A stretch of 34,914 nt of DNA from Bacteroidales bacterium. Its GTDB lineage: Bacteria > Bacteroidota > Bacteroidia > Bacteroidales > UBA932. The stretch lies in the NCBI GenBank assembly GCA_016283985.1, contig JAEENZ010000193.1, positions 1-34,914 of the forward strand, read 5' to 3'. The notes under the pieces are model-generated. The model did no database searches, was not told where the DNA came from, and saw only the letters and a list, made by a program, of their open reading frames with translations. A program made the position numbers and the translations under genes. Shown here one piece after another: positions 8,463 to 17,441 of this stretch; the stretch's first letter is position 1; the number at the start of each line of letters is the position of its first letter.

Positions 8463-8491
8463 GTTTTATTCCGTAGGAATACCTATATTTG
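8460..8491 (+). promoter_or_regulatory. Promoter of the six-gene nuclease/TonB operon
   Basis: TTTG at 8460-8463 and TATATTTG at 8484-8491 match the Bacteroidales -33 TTTG and -7 TAnnTTTG boxes with a 20-nt spacer. The expected start site is near 8496, leaving an A-rich leader of about 45 nt before the ATG at 8540. Confidence 0.7.
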
Positions 8492-8539
8492 AAAACTATA
8501 AAGCACAGTACAATATAACAACACAAAAACAATAACATC

Positions 8540-11500
8540 ATGAAGTTTTCAAAATTCCTGGCAATCGCTGCAGTTGCAGCCCTTGCAATGCTTTCCTCCT
8601 GCGAAGAGAAGGAAGAACCCCTGGGAGCCGCGAGTATCTCGCTCGATCCCGTTGAGGTAAGCCTTACTTCCGAGGCAGGGGCCCATGCCACCGTAGATCT
8701 CACTGCAACCAGGCAGTGGACGGTGAACAACGTTCCCGACTGGCTTACGGTCACGCCCAACACCGGCGAAGGATCCAACAAGAAGCAGACGGTAACCCTT
8801 ACCGCCAAATCCAACCCCGACATCGACCGCGATGCCAACATAACCTTCACGATCGGTTTCTCCGATGCCGTGCTGAAGGTGAAGCAGGCCGGCGAGGCCG
8901 GTTCTCTCGCGGAGTCTCTCATGTACAAGAATGACTTCGACAAGACCACATTCGAAAAGCCGTCTTCCGGCTGGCCTTATCTCGATGCGGTGGATCACTG
9001 GCGCAACGAAACCGGCAACGGCATCACCAATGTGGCCTATGAGTTCAGCGGCATGTCCGTGAGGAACAACGGACAGACTTCCGATCATGAGAAGTCCCTT
9101 TATGCCGGTTCCGGAAAGAACTTCCTGTTCTTCGGAAAGACCTCAACTTTCGCAGTCAAGAATATCGCGCTCAATGGAAAGACCAACCTCGCCCTGTCCT
9201 TCGGCGGTGAGCGTTACACTCAGGATGATAAAGACAATACCTACAATCCTGAAGAATTCAAAGTTTACGTGAGCGTGGACGGCATCAAGGGCGTGGAGCT
9301 TGTTCCCACGTTCAAGGATGGCACGGTGCCCGTGGGTACATGGAACCTGGCCACGATCAAGTTTGCCGTGCCTACAGGAACGGAAGCCGTCACGGTGGTG
9401 TTCAAGTGCGCCAACCTCAAGACGACGAGCACCGGCGGCGTATACCGTATCGACGACCTCCAGCTTGCAGCCTCGTCCGGAGGTGATCTGCTTGACCTGA
9501 GCAAGGCCGAGAATCTCGGTCTCGACCAGTCCGGCAACATTCCTGAAAGCGACGATGTTACCGATCTCGCCACTATCATCGCCAAGCCTGCGGGCAGCAG
9601 CGTAACCATTCTCAATGCCACCGTCACCGCGGTCAACACCAGAGGTTTCATCATTTCCGACGGCACCAATTCCATCTATGTCTACAAAGGCGATGATCCC
9701 GGTGTCAAGATCGGAGACAAGGTATCGATTATCGGTACGTTCAAGTACTATTTCGGTGAATATGAAATTACCGAACCTTCCTTCAAGACTACCGGCACGG
9801 CCACTCCGGTATATCCTACACCCGTAGAAATCGACAAGGACTTCCTCACCAGCGCAGTCAGGACCGCTGCTACCGACGAGGCTTCTACAGGATACAACGG
9901 ACCTTGGTATCCCAAGTATGCCCATGTCCTTGCGAAGGCTCACATCGACACCGATGGAGGCCGTACCCAGTTCCTGGTCGACGGTTATGACGGATACATG
10001 TCCCTCGAACTCGCCGCATCCGCCATGTATCAGGATGCCGCCGGAGTTCAATGGGGCGAGGGCAATGCCGTGGAGATGACCGGTTACTATGTCGGTTGGG
10101 AGATTGATAAGCACTACCACAGGTTCCTCGCCATCAGTGTAACCGGCCAGGCCACCTATACTCCGATCGAGGCGGCAGTTGACGGCGACGACGTGTTTAT
10201 CGCAAAGAACGTGGCTCACGACAACAATGTGACCAACGGCAATGTCCTTCCTAACCCAGTAGTGATGGATGGTTGCACCATCGGCTTCGATGGCGGCGGC
10301 AACAACGGCAAGTATTATGATACCGGCGCCGCCGTGCGCATCTACAAGGAAGGCGCCGTGAAGATCTCATCCAAGAGCAAGCCTATCGTCAAGATAGAAT
10401 ATCTGTTTGCTCCCAAGGATGACAGTGCAACTTATAACCCGGTCGAGGGTGATCTCGCAAAGCTCTTCACCGTTGGAGAGTATGCATGGGATGCCGACAA
10501 GAATGTCCTTACTTGGACTGGCAAGGCCATGGAAGTAATCCTTTCCTATCCTCTGACCTCGGGTAACTACCGCTTCCAGCAGATAGGTGTTACCTACGGC
10601 GAAGATGTCGAGGCACGCCTGAGCGCTACCCCTGTGGCAATCAGCGTAAGCGCAGAAGACACCACCGCGGTGTTTAAAGTGCAGTCGAATACCAGTTGGA
10701 CTATCTCCAGCGATATAGACGCTTTCGTGGCAGATCCCGCATCCGGCGAGGGTGACAAGGAAATCGTCGTTAAATTCCCGAAGAACGAATCCACGGAAGT
10801 TCAGGTGGTTGCAAAACTCACGGTTACTGCGACCGGCTGCGATGATGTCGTGGTGACGATCACCCAGGACAAGGCCGTCGACATGAACCAGGCTACCGAC
10901 CTCTCGACTATCACCGCAATGGTTACTGACGGTGCCGAAGTCAGCATCATCGGTGCGACCGTCGTTGCGGTAACCGCAAAGGGATGCGTCCTCTCCGACG
11001 GCACCAACCATGTGTATGTCTATAAGAACGGCGCTCCCGGAGTCGCTGTCGGCGACATCGTCAACGTAACCGGTAAGATCGGCTCGTACAATAAGGGCAA
11101 GCAGATTTCCAGCCCCACAATCACCAAGGTGAGCACCGGGACTCCTGTCTATGGTAATATTACTGAAATTACCACCCAGAACTACACAACGTTCTCCAAC
11201 GAAAATAAGCATCCCGTATATGTTACCGTCGAGGCAACTCCCAAGAAGTCCGGCAATTACACCAACTTCTATATCGAGGATGACAAAGAGCCGTATGTGG
11301 AGGTTGTGAATCCGGTAAGCGGTTTCTACGATAAGATTGAAATCGGTGCCAAATACAAGATTACCGGCTTCCATACCGGTAAGGCTTCCAACCGCCACCA
11401 GGTTGTTTGCGTTTCCGCCGAGAAGATTGGCGAGGCTGCACCCTCACTCAAGGTTGAAAAGACCGCGATCGACGTGGCCGCATCTGCCACCAGTGTAACC

Positions 11501-12154
11501 GTCAATGTCACTTCGAACATTGCATGGACTGCAACTCTCACCTCCGGCACTGCGGAACTCGCAGGTGCTGATGGTGCCACCGGATCTTCCGTGACCGGCA
11601 ACGGAGACGGGCGCTTCATGGTCGGCTTCGCAGCGAACGAAGACACGGAGAACGCCAAGACATACACCGTCACCCTCACCGGTGAGGGTGTGGAGAATGT
11701 GGTGGTTACCATTACCCAAGCCAAGAAGGTGGTTTCCCAGCCGGGAGATCCCGTAACGGTGTCGGTAAGCATGTCGGATATGGCAAAGAAATATTCCGCA
11801 ACCACCAATGGCACGCAGGTCGGCTCTCTTGAACTGGCCACAGGCGTGGTGATGTCTGTCAATACTGACGGAAACAATGGTAAATTCTATAGCAATGGTG
11901 CCGAATGGCGTTTGTACCAGACCAATAGCCCCATTGTCCAGATCACTGTTCCGGAAACAAATCAGCTCGTTTCCGTGAAATTTACCTATACCCAGTCCAA
12001 TGGCGGCACCCTCGTAGATGCGTCCGGAGCTAACGTGGCATCTGACAGCGTCGTGAGTGTAAGCGGATCGACGGCTAAATTCTCCGTGACATCTACGACC
12101 GGGGCCACAAATGGCCAAGTTAAAATGACAGCCGTTACAGTTGTTTACAAGTAA
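8540..12154 (+). CDS. Large modular surface lipoprotein with BACON-like and OB-fold-like repeats
   Basis: This 1204-residue lipoprotein has a lipobox ending LSSC (Cys21). The acidic CEEKEEP that follows resembles the surface-export signal of Bacteroidota lipoproteins. Visible modules are BACON-like domains at about 32-117, 692-778 and 968-1063, each with a TVNNVPDWLTVTP-like tryptophan strand and a final VTITQ or LKVKQ strand. A jelly-roll-like region at about 128-310 ends YRIDDLQLA. OB-fold-like units lie at about 342-415 and 785-865 (SVTILNATVTAVNTRGFIIS and VSIIGATVVAVTAKGCVLS), each followed by a second OB-like unit. A paired module occurs at about 555-690 and 1070-1204 (GNNGKYYDTGAAVRIY and GNNGKFYSNGAEWRLY). 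It is first in an operon with two nucleases, so binding of nucleic acid or glycan at the surface is plausible but unproven. No catalytic motif was seen. Confidence 0.8.
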   Translation: MKFSKFLAIAAVAALAMLSSCEEKEEPLGAASISLDPVEVSLTSEAGAHATVDLTATRQWTVNNVPDWLTVTPNTGEGSNKKQTVTLTAKSNPDIDRDANITFTIGFSDAVLKVKQAGEAGSLAESLMYKNDFDKTTFEKPSSGWPYLDAVDHWRNETGNGITNVAYEFSGMSVRNNGQTSDHEKSLYAGSGKNFLFFGKTSTFAVKNIALNGKTNLALSFGGERYTQDDKDNTYNPEEFKVYVSVDGIKGVELVPTFKDGTVPVGTWNLATIKFAVPTGTEAVTVVFKCANLKTTSTGGVYRIDDLQLAASSGGDLLDLSKAENLGLDQSGNIPESDDVTDLATIIAKPAGSSVTILNATVTAVNTRGFIISDGTNSIYVYKGDDPGVKIGDKVSIIGTFKYYFGEYEITEPSFKTTGTATPVYPTPVEIDKDFLTSAVRTAATDEASTGYNGPWYPKYAHVLAKAHIDTDGGRTQFLVDGYDGYMSLELAASAMYQDAAGVQWGEGNAVEMTGYYVGWEIDKHYHRFLAISVTGQATYTPIEAAVDGDDVFIAKNVAHDNNVTNGNVLPNPVVMDGCTIGFDGGGNNGKYYDTGAAVRIYKEGAVKISSKSKPIVKIEYLFAPKDDSATYNPVEGDLAKLFTVGEYAWDADKNVLTWTGKAMEVILSYPLTSGNYRFQQIGVTYGEDVEARLSATPVAISVSAEDTTAVFKVQSNTSWTISSDIDAFVADPASGEGDKEIVVKFPKNESTEVQVVAKLTVTATGCDDVVVTITQDKAVDMNQATDLSTITAMVTDGAEVSIIGATVVAVTAKGCVLSDGTNHVYVYKNGAPGVAVGDIVNVTGKIGSYNKGKQISSPTITKVSTGTPVYGNITEITTQNYTTFSNENKHPVYVTVEATPKKSGNYTNFYIEDDKEPYVEVVNPVSGFYDKIEIGAKYKITGFHTGKASNRHQVVCVSAEKIGEAAPSLKVEKTAIDVAASATSVTVNVTSNIAWTATLTSGTAELAGADGATGSSVTGNGDGRFMVGFAANEDTENAKTYTVTLTGEGVENVVVTITQAKKVVSQPGDPVTVSVSMSDMAKKYSATTNGTQVGSLELATGVVMSVNTDGNNGKFYSNGAEWRLYQTNSPIVQITVPETNQLVSVKFTYTQSNGGTLVDASGANVASDSVVSVSGSTAKFSVTSTTGATNGQVKMTAVTVVYK

Positions 12155-13384
12155 ATGCTGAATCCTTCGGCCAGGCATCTCTCTCTGTCGGTGACAGCGC
12201 TTCTGGCGCTGTCACTGGCAGTCGTTTCATGCGGAGGTCTCGGCCAGAAGGAAAACGCCACTCCGCCGTCCGTGACGGTAGAGGAGGGCAAGGAATACCT
12301 GAGCCAGGCGGGCGAGGACGTGTTCATCTTCGTCAAATCCGAAACGGACTGGGTGCTGAAACTCAGCTACGACGGCGAGACGGCGGAATGGGCGTCCCTC
12401 ACAAATTATTCCGGCACGGGCGATTCCGGGGCCCAGCTCCTCACGTGCAAGGCCAATCCAAAGGAGACCGAGAGAGCCGTTACGCTTACCGTATACGACA
12501 AGTACGGCATTGCGTCCATCGACATCTTCCAGAAGGGTACGAAGAGCGACCAGCCGTCCGACGTGCGCAATGGCACGCCCACGGCGTCCCCGAAGTGGCT
12601 CGAGCTGCCCGCGACGAATGCCTCCGACGGCATGGATTTCTATCATCATCCCATGACGGTAGATGGCAAGAAGACCCGTAACTTCTCTTATTATTACGAT
12701 TATACGTCCCGCCTTGCCATATGGGTGGCATATCCGCTAAACAGTGTCCTCATCGGGGGAACCGGCCAGCGCAGCGAGGCTTGGGGACCGGATCCGCTGA
12801 TGCCGGAATCCGACCAGGCCATCATCACCAACGGCAACTATAGCGGTTTGAGAGGCATGAACCGCGGGCATCAGATTCCGTCTGCCGACCGCTACCGTCC
12901 CCTTGCAAACAGGGAGACTTTCTACGGAACCAACATGACCCCTCAGCTTGGATCGTTCAATTCCGGGGTGTGGGCGAAACTCGAAGACCGGGTACGGGCA
13001 TGGGCGAAATCCTGCGATACCCTGTATGTGGTAACCGGATGCGTAGTCAAGCCGGAAAGAAAGGATAATTATGGTGTCGCATCGGACAACAAAGGCAAGA
13101 GTGTCATAGCCCCTTACGCATACTTTAAAGCTGTTCTTCGTTACAACCCGAACGGCACTTTCGGGCATTCCGGCTATAACGCGTGCGCCATCTTCCTCGA
13201 GCACAACGCCGATAACGCCAGCCGTTCGGTCAACCGCAGCATGGCGATGTCCATCCGGGAACTCGAACGCAAGACCGGAATAGATTTCTTCGTAAACCTC
13301 CCGGCGCTAGTGGGCGCTTCGGTGGCAGAAACCATCGAAACGGAAGATCCCACGGCGCTGTCTTACTGGTGGTCAACAAATTAA
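12155..13384 (+). CDS. DNA/RNA non-specific endonuclease (NUC family) lipoprotein
   Basis: This 409-residue exported nuclease has a lipobox ending VVSC (Cys26) and a BACON-like N-terminal domain at about 38-128. The C-terminal half is a beta-beta-alpha-metal NUC domain. Its active-site motif reads MNRGHQIPSADR, with general base His239, and TNMTPQLGSFNSGVWAKLE carries the likely metal-binding Asn260. Family members cut single- and double-stranded DNA and RNA to oligonucleotides. The first residue of the usual DRGH motif is Asn here. The ATG directly abuts the stop of the preceding gene (TAA 12152-12154), which implies translational coupling. The +1 gap to the EEP gene is 11 nt. A strong hairpin falls in the signal-peptide codons. 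The family call is firm; DNA versus RNA preference is unknown. Confidence 0.9.
   Translation: MLNPSARHLSLSVTALLALSLAVVSCGGLGQKENATPPSVTVEEGKEYLSQAGEDVFIFVKSETDWVLKLSYDGETAEWASLTNYSGTGDSGAQLLTCKANPKETERAVTLTVYDKYGIASIDIFQKGTKSDQPSDVRNGTPTASPKWLELPATNASDGMDFYHHPMTVDGKKTRNFSYYYDYTSRLAIWVAYPLNSVLIGGTGQRSEAWGPDPLMPESDQAIITNGNYSGLRGMNRGHQIPSADRYRPLANRETFYGTNMTPQLGSFNSGVWAKLEDRVRAWAKSCDTLYVVTGCVVKPERKDNYGVASDNKGKSVIAPYAYFKAVLRYNPNGTFGHSGYNACAIFLEHNADNASRSVNRSMAMSIRELERKTGIDFFVNLPALVGASVAETIETEDPTALSYWWSTN
12185..12221 (+). repeat. Hairpin in the signal-peptide codons of the endonuclease gene
   Basis: GTGACAGCGC (12191-12200) and GCGCTGTCAC (12206-12215) form a perfect 10-bp stem with a 5-nt loop. 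With two G-U pairs it extends to 16 pairs (12185-12200 with 12206-12221). It starts 30 nt after the ATG. It may reflect codon choice in a leucine-rich signal peptide, or it may slow translation. Confidence 0.5.
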
Positions 13385-13395
13385 AAACGAACGAT

Positions 13396-14472
13396 ATGAA
13401 AAAACGTCTTCTGACAGTCCTTTTCATCTTTCTCGCCGTCACGGCAGCATTCGCCCAGGGAAAGGGGCGGACGAGCCGCGTGATAGGGTTCTACAATCTC
13501 GAGAACCTTTTCGACACATATCACGACGAGGGTAAAAACGATTATCAGTATCTGCCCGACGGTCAGAACCAGTGGACCGAGGCGAAATACACCAAGAAGC
13601 TCCACAACATGGCCACGGTGATCAAGGCCATGAAGGAGGATAACGGCTGCTGGCATGCCATCCTTGGCGTGAGCGAGGTGGAGAACCGCCACGTGCTCGA
13701 AGACCTGGTGAACCAGCCCGAGATCGCGGACGCGAACTACCAGATCGTCCATTACGACAGTCCGGACCGCCGCGGCGTGGACGTGGCCCTGTTCTACAAG
13801 CCGGAGCTTTTCACCATGCTGGCGAGCGAGGCCATCCCCTTCACCTTCGACGGCTCCGAAATCGACTTCAGCGCCTGGACCCAGGAGGAGAAGGATAATT
13901 TCCGCACCCGCGACGTCCTCATGGTCAGAGGCCTTCTGGACGGTGAGATGTTCGCCATCTTCGTGGCCCACCTGCCTTCCCGTCTCGGCGGCAAGGGCGC
14001 CGACCTCCGTCCCCGCGGAGCGGAAATCATCTACAAGAGGGCCATCGAACTCCAGAACGAGTTCCCCGGCATCAAGATAGTGGTGATGGGCGACATGAAC
14101 GACAATCCTTCCGATCCCAGCATGGTCAAGTTCATGCATGGTAAGGAAAAGATAAACGAGGTTGGTCCGGAGGATTTCTTCTCACCCTTCCTCAGCATGC
14201 TCAAGGCAGGCTACAGCTCGCTTTACTACCGTGGCGAGACTAACATCTACGACATCATCCTTGTGAACAGCAACCTGGTGAACGTGAAGGACGGAACCTT
14301 CGCCATCAGGCCCATAGTCAAGAACAAGTTCTACGGTCGCATCTTCAGCAAGCCGTTCATGACCCAGCAGAAGGGCCAGTACAAGGGCACCCCGTTCCGT
14401 ACTTTCTCCGGAGGCGCCTTCGTGGGAGGCTATTCCGACCACTATCCTACTTATATAGTAGTCACCAAGTAG
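13396..14472 (+). CDS. Secreted endonuclease/exonuclease/phosphatase (EEP, DNase I-like) enzyme
   Basis: This 358-residue exported hydrolase of the EEP superfamily cleaves phosphodiester or phosphomonoester bonds with a divalent metal. The ATG at 13396 starts a clean Sec signal peptide, MKKRLLTVLFIFLAVTAAFA, before QGKGR. An upstream in-frame ATG at 13369 overlaps the previous gene and is less likely. EEP landmarks in order are IGFYNLENLFD, GVSEVENRHVL (metal Glu), DSPDRRGVDVALFYKPE, FVAHLPSR (catalytic His region), VVMGDMNDNPSDPS (Asp/Asn pair) and YSDHYPTYIV (final Asp-His). All catalytic positions look intact. There is no lipobox, so a periplasmic or secreted location is expected. It follows the NUC endonuclease by 11 nt and precedes the TonB receptor by 13 nt. 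Together these suggest stepwise digestion of nucleic acid. A phosphatase acting on another phosphodiester is the alternative. Confidence 0.9.
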   Translation: MKKRLLTVLFIFLAVTAAFAQGKGRTSRVIGFYNLENLFDTYHDEGKNDYQYLPDGQNQWTEAKYTKKLHNMATVIKAMKEDNGCWHAILGVSEVENRHVLEDLVNQPEIADANYQIVHYDSPDRRGVDVALFYKPELFTMLASEAIPFTFDGSEIDFSAWTQEEKDNFRTRDVLMVRGLLDGEMFAIFVAHLPSRLGGKGADLRPRGAEIIYKRAIELQNEFPGIKIVVMGDMNDNPSDPSMVKFMHGKEKINEVGPEDFFSPFLSMLKAGYSSLYYRGETNIYDIILVNSNLVNVKDGTFAIRPIVKNKFYGRIFSKPFMTQQKGQYKGTPFRTFSGGAFVGGYSDHYPTYIVVTK

Positions 14473-14485
14473 TAATCACTGCATT

Positions 14486-17437
14486 ATGCGTAAACTGATA
14501 TTACTCATTACCGCGCTCCTCGCTTCGGCGGTCCTCTTTGCAAAGGAGGATCCTACCGGAGGAGTGAAGGGTACGGTCATCAGCCGCAACGACCGCCAGC
14601 CGGTCGAGAACGCCAGGCTGATACTGTATCGCGGAGCGGCCCAGGTGGCAGAGGCCACTACCGCGGCCGACGGCACCTTCCTCATCGAGAATCTGGCCGA
14701 CGGCATGTATTCCCTCGTCATCGAGGCTCCCGATTACCTGCAGCAGCAGGTGGGCGTCACCGTGAACGACGGATACGTTAAGAACATGTTCAACCTTTCG
14801 CTCTCCGGGGCGCAGAAGGCCGAAGAACTCGACGATGCCGCCAGCAATGAGTTCGACATGGACGACAGCGGATTCAACGACAACTCGGCCGTCCTGTTCG
14901 ACTCCAACGACATCTTCTCCAACATCGTCGGATTCGGTTTCTCGTCCGTGCGTTTCAAGCAGAGGGGCTACAACAGCGAGTCGCAGGAGGTCTATCTGGC
15001 GGGCGTCAAGCTCAACGATGCCCTTACCGGATACGGCCCGTTCTCCCTCTGGAGCGGCCTGAACGAGGCGATGCGCAGCAAGGATACTTCCGTCGGCATG
15101 GATGCCACCGACTATACCATAGGCGGATACAACGGCACTACCAACATCGACGGAACCGCATCGGCGGTACGTAAGGGCCTGCGCGGAAGCGTGCTCACCA
15201 ACAGCACCCTCTATCGCCTGCGCCTCATGGCCTCGTACGCCACCGGAATCATGGACAACGGATGGGCCTTTGCGGCGAACGTCTCCGCCCGTCTCGGCGG
15301 CAACGACTGGATCGACGGCGTGTACTACCGCTCCTTCGCCTATTATCTCGCGGCCGACAAGTACTTCGGCGACGGTCATAAGCTGAGCGCGGTGTTTTTC
15401 GCCACTCCGGGCCAGAGGGGAGCGCAGAACGCATCCACCCAGGAAGTCTACGACCTGGTGGGTACCAACATGTACAATTCCAACTGGGGATATCAGAATG
15501 GCACGGTGCGCAATGCCCGCGTCCGTAAGACCAATGAGCCCATCGCTTTCCTGAAGTATGACTACAACCCTTCCGACAGGTTCTCGCTGACGGCCACCCT
15601 GCTTTACCGCTTCGGTAAGAACGGATACACGGCCCTTGACTGGTACGACGCCCAGGATCCCAGGCCGGACTACTACCGGAACCTGCCGTCATACTTCTTC
15701 ATGACCAACTCCGACTACGGCCGGGCCAATTTCGTGAAGTATGCCGCGGCCCAGGAGGTCTGGACACATCCTGCGGATTATCCTAATGCCGTCCATGTCA
15801 ACTGGGACCGTCTCTACAACGTAAACCGCCAGAATATCGAATCCAACGGCGCCCGTTCCAAGTATGTTCAGGAGGAACGCCACGTGGACCAGCGCGACCT
15901 CAACTTCGTGCTTGACGGCAAATGGCGTCCCTTCAATTGGATGACGCTGGTCGGCGGCGGCCAGATCAAGGTCAACCGCACCCACTACTACAAGCAGTTG
16001 GCCGACCTGCTCGGCGGAGAATACTATGTGAACATCGACAATTTCGCCGAGAGGGAGTTCGGCTCCGAAGCATATAAGCTCCAGAACGACCTCGACTACT
16101 ATCTCTCCCACGGCGGCAAGTCCGAGATCCTTCACGAAGGGGATGTCTACGGCTACGATTACATGGCCAACGTGCGTTCGCTCAACATCTGGGGCAACAT
16201 GATCCTCTCCTTCGGCAACCTCAGCGCCAGCTTCGGCGGACGCATCGGCGTCACCGGGCTCTGGAGGGAAGGTCTCGTGCGCAAGGGCCTCTTCCCGGGC
16301 ACCAAGAGCGAGCTGGATGACCTGAACAAGCGCTACGGCACGTCCATGACTCCTGTCATCGACCCGGTCACCGGCAGGGAGGTCACTTCCTTCGGCAGGT
16401 CGAAGACCGTCATCAAACCCACCGGCGCGGTCAAGGCCAACCTCAACTACGTCATCGGGGGTAACATGAGGGTGTACGCGAACGTTGGATATTTCCGCGA
16501 TGCGCCTACCTTCAACCAGTCCTTCGTATCGGCCCGTACCCGCAATACGGTCACGCCCGGCCTGACCAGCATCAAGTCCCTGTCTTCCGATATCAACTGG
16601 CAGTATTCAGGCGGCGGCTACAACGCCCGTGTTTCTGCATACTACACCAAGATCTGGGACCAGAGCAAGGTTATGAGCGCCTACGACGACATCCAGAACG
16701 CCTTCTCCAACTATGTGCTGACAGGCATCGACGAACAGCACTACGGTGTTGAGCTCGGATTCAAGGTGCCCACACCCCTGCAGAATCTCTTCGTGCAGGG
16801 TGCGGTATCTGCCGGACGGGCTGAGTACATCTCGACTCCGATGATGACCCAGACCATCGACAACAGCGCCGAGCCCGTGAGCTTCGGCGGCAAGACCATA
16901 ATCCCCGTGAGTTACTGGTCGCAGAGTCCGGTCTACGTGAAGGACGCTGCCGGCAATCCGACAGCACAGGTGGAACGTTACCAGAAACACTATCTGCCCT
17001 CCACCCCTCAGATTGCATCGTCGATCGGCCTGAACTACAGCATCAACTACTGGTTCATCGAGGCGGACTGCCAGTATTTCGGAGAGTCCTACCTCGACAT
17101 GAATCCTCTCTACCGCACCGACTACGCCACCGCGGGTCCCGACGGCATCATCACTCCGAAGGAGATAGAATACATGACCACCCAGGAGAAGTTCGATCCG
17201 GTTTTCCTGATGAACATTTCTGTGGGCAAGAGCTGGTACATCCGCTACAAATACCAGCTGGGCTTCTCGCTCAACGCTCGCAACCTCCTGAACAACACCG
17301 CGGTGAAGACCGGCGGTTACGAGCAGACCCGCATGGTGGACAACACCGTCTCCAAGGAGCAGTACTACAAGTTCGACCCCAAGTACTTCTACATGGCGGG
17401 ATTCAACTACATGCTTAACGTTTATTTCAGATTCTAA
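14486..17437 (+). CDS. TonB-dependent receptor with carboxypeptidase-regulatory N-terminal domain
   Basis: This is a 983-residue outer-membrane receptor. The signal peptide is MRKLILLITALLASAVLFA, then KEDPTGGVKGTV. A CarboxypepD_reg-like domain spans about 25-110 (VKGTVISRNDRQPVENARLILYRG...DGTFLIENLADGMYSLVIEA). An acidic linker at about 113-140 (EELDDAASNEFDMDDSGFND) sits where a TonB box would be expected. The plug begins near DIFSNIVGFGFSSVRFKQRG and the rest is barrel, ending FNYMLNVYFRF with the terminal Phe normal for outer-membrane barrels. It lies inside the nuclease operon, 13 nt after the EEP gene and 4 nt before the DUF5689-like lipoprotein. By context the substrate may be nucleotides, nucleosides or oligonucleotides. 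No SusD homologue is present, so it is not a standard SusCD glycan locus. Confidence 0.88.
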   Translation: MRKLILLITALLASAVLFAKEDPTGGVKGTVISRNDRQPVENARLILYRGAAQVAEATTAADGTFLIENLADGMYSLVIEAPDYLQQQVGVTVNDGYVKNMFNLSLSGAQKAEELDDAASNEFDMDDSGFNDNSAVLFDSNDIFSNIVGFGFSSVRFKQRGYNSESQEVYLAGVKLNDALTGYGPFSLWSGLNEAMRSKDTSVGMDATDYTIGGYNGTTNIDGTASAVRKGLRGSVLTNSTLYRLRLMASYATGIMDNGWAFAANVSARLGGNDWIDGVYYRSFAYYLAADKYFGDGHKLSAVFFATPGQRGAQNASTQEVYDLVGTNMYNSNWGYQNGTVRNARVRKTNEPIAFLKYDYNPSDRFSLTATLLYRFGKNGYTALDWYDAQDPRPDYYRNLPSYFFMTNSDYGRANFVKYAAAQEVWTHPADYPNAVHVNWDRLYNVNRQNIESNGARSKYVQEERHVDQRDLNFVLDGKWRPFNWMTLVGGGQIKVNRTHYYKQLADLLGGEYYVNIDNFAEREFGSEAYKLQNDLDYYLSHGGKSEILHEGDVYGYDYMANVRSLNIWGNMILSFGNLSASFGGRIGVTGLWREGLVRKGLFPGTKSELDDLNKRYGTSMTPVIDPVTGREVTSFGRSKTVIKPTGAVKANLNYVIGGNMRVYANVGYFRDAPTFNQSFVSARTRNTVTPGLTSIKSLSSDINWQYSGGGYNARVSAYYTKIWDQSKVMSAYDDIQNAFSNYVLTGIDEQHYGVELGFKVPTPLQNLFVQGAVSAGRAEYISTPMMTQTIDNSAEPVSFGGKTIIPVSYWSQSPVYVKDAAGNPTAQVERYQKHYLPSTPQIASSIGLNYSINYWFIEADCQYFGESYLDMNPLYRTDYATAGPDGIITPKEIEYMTTQEKFDPVFLMNISVGKSWYIRYKYQLGFSLNARNLLNNTAVKTGGYEQTRMVDNTVSKEQYYKFDPKYFYMAGFNYMLNVYFRF

Positions 17438-17441
17438 GGTT

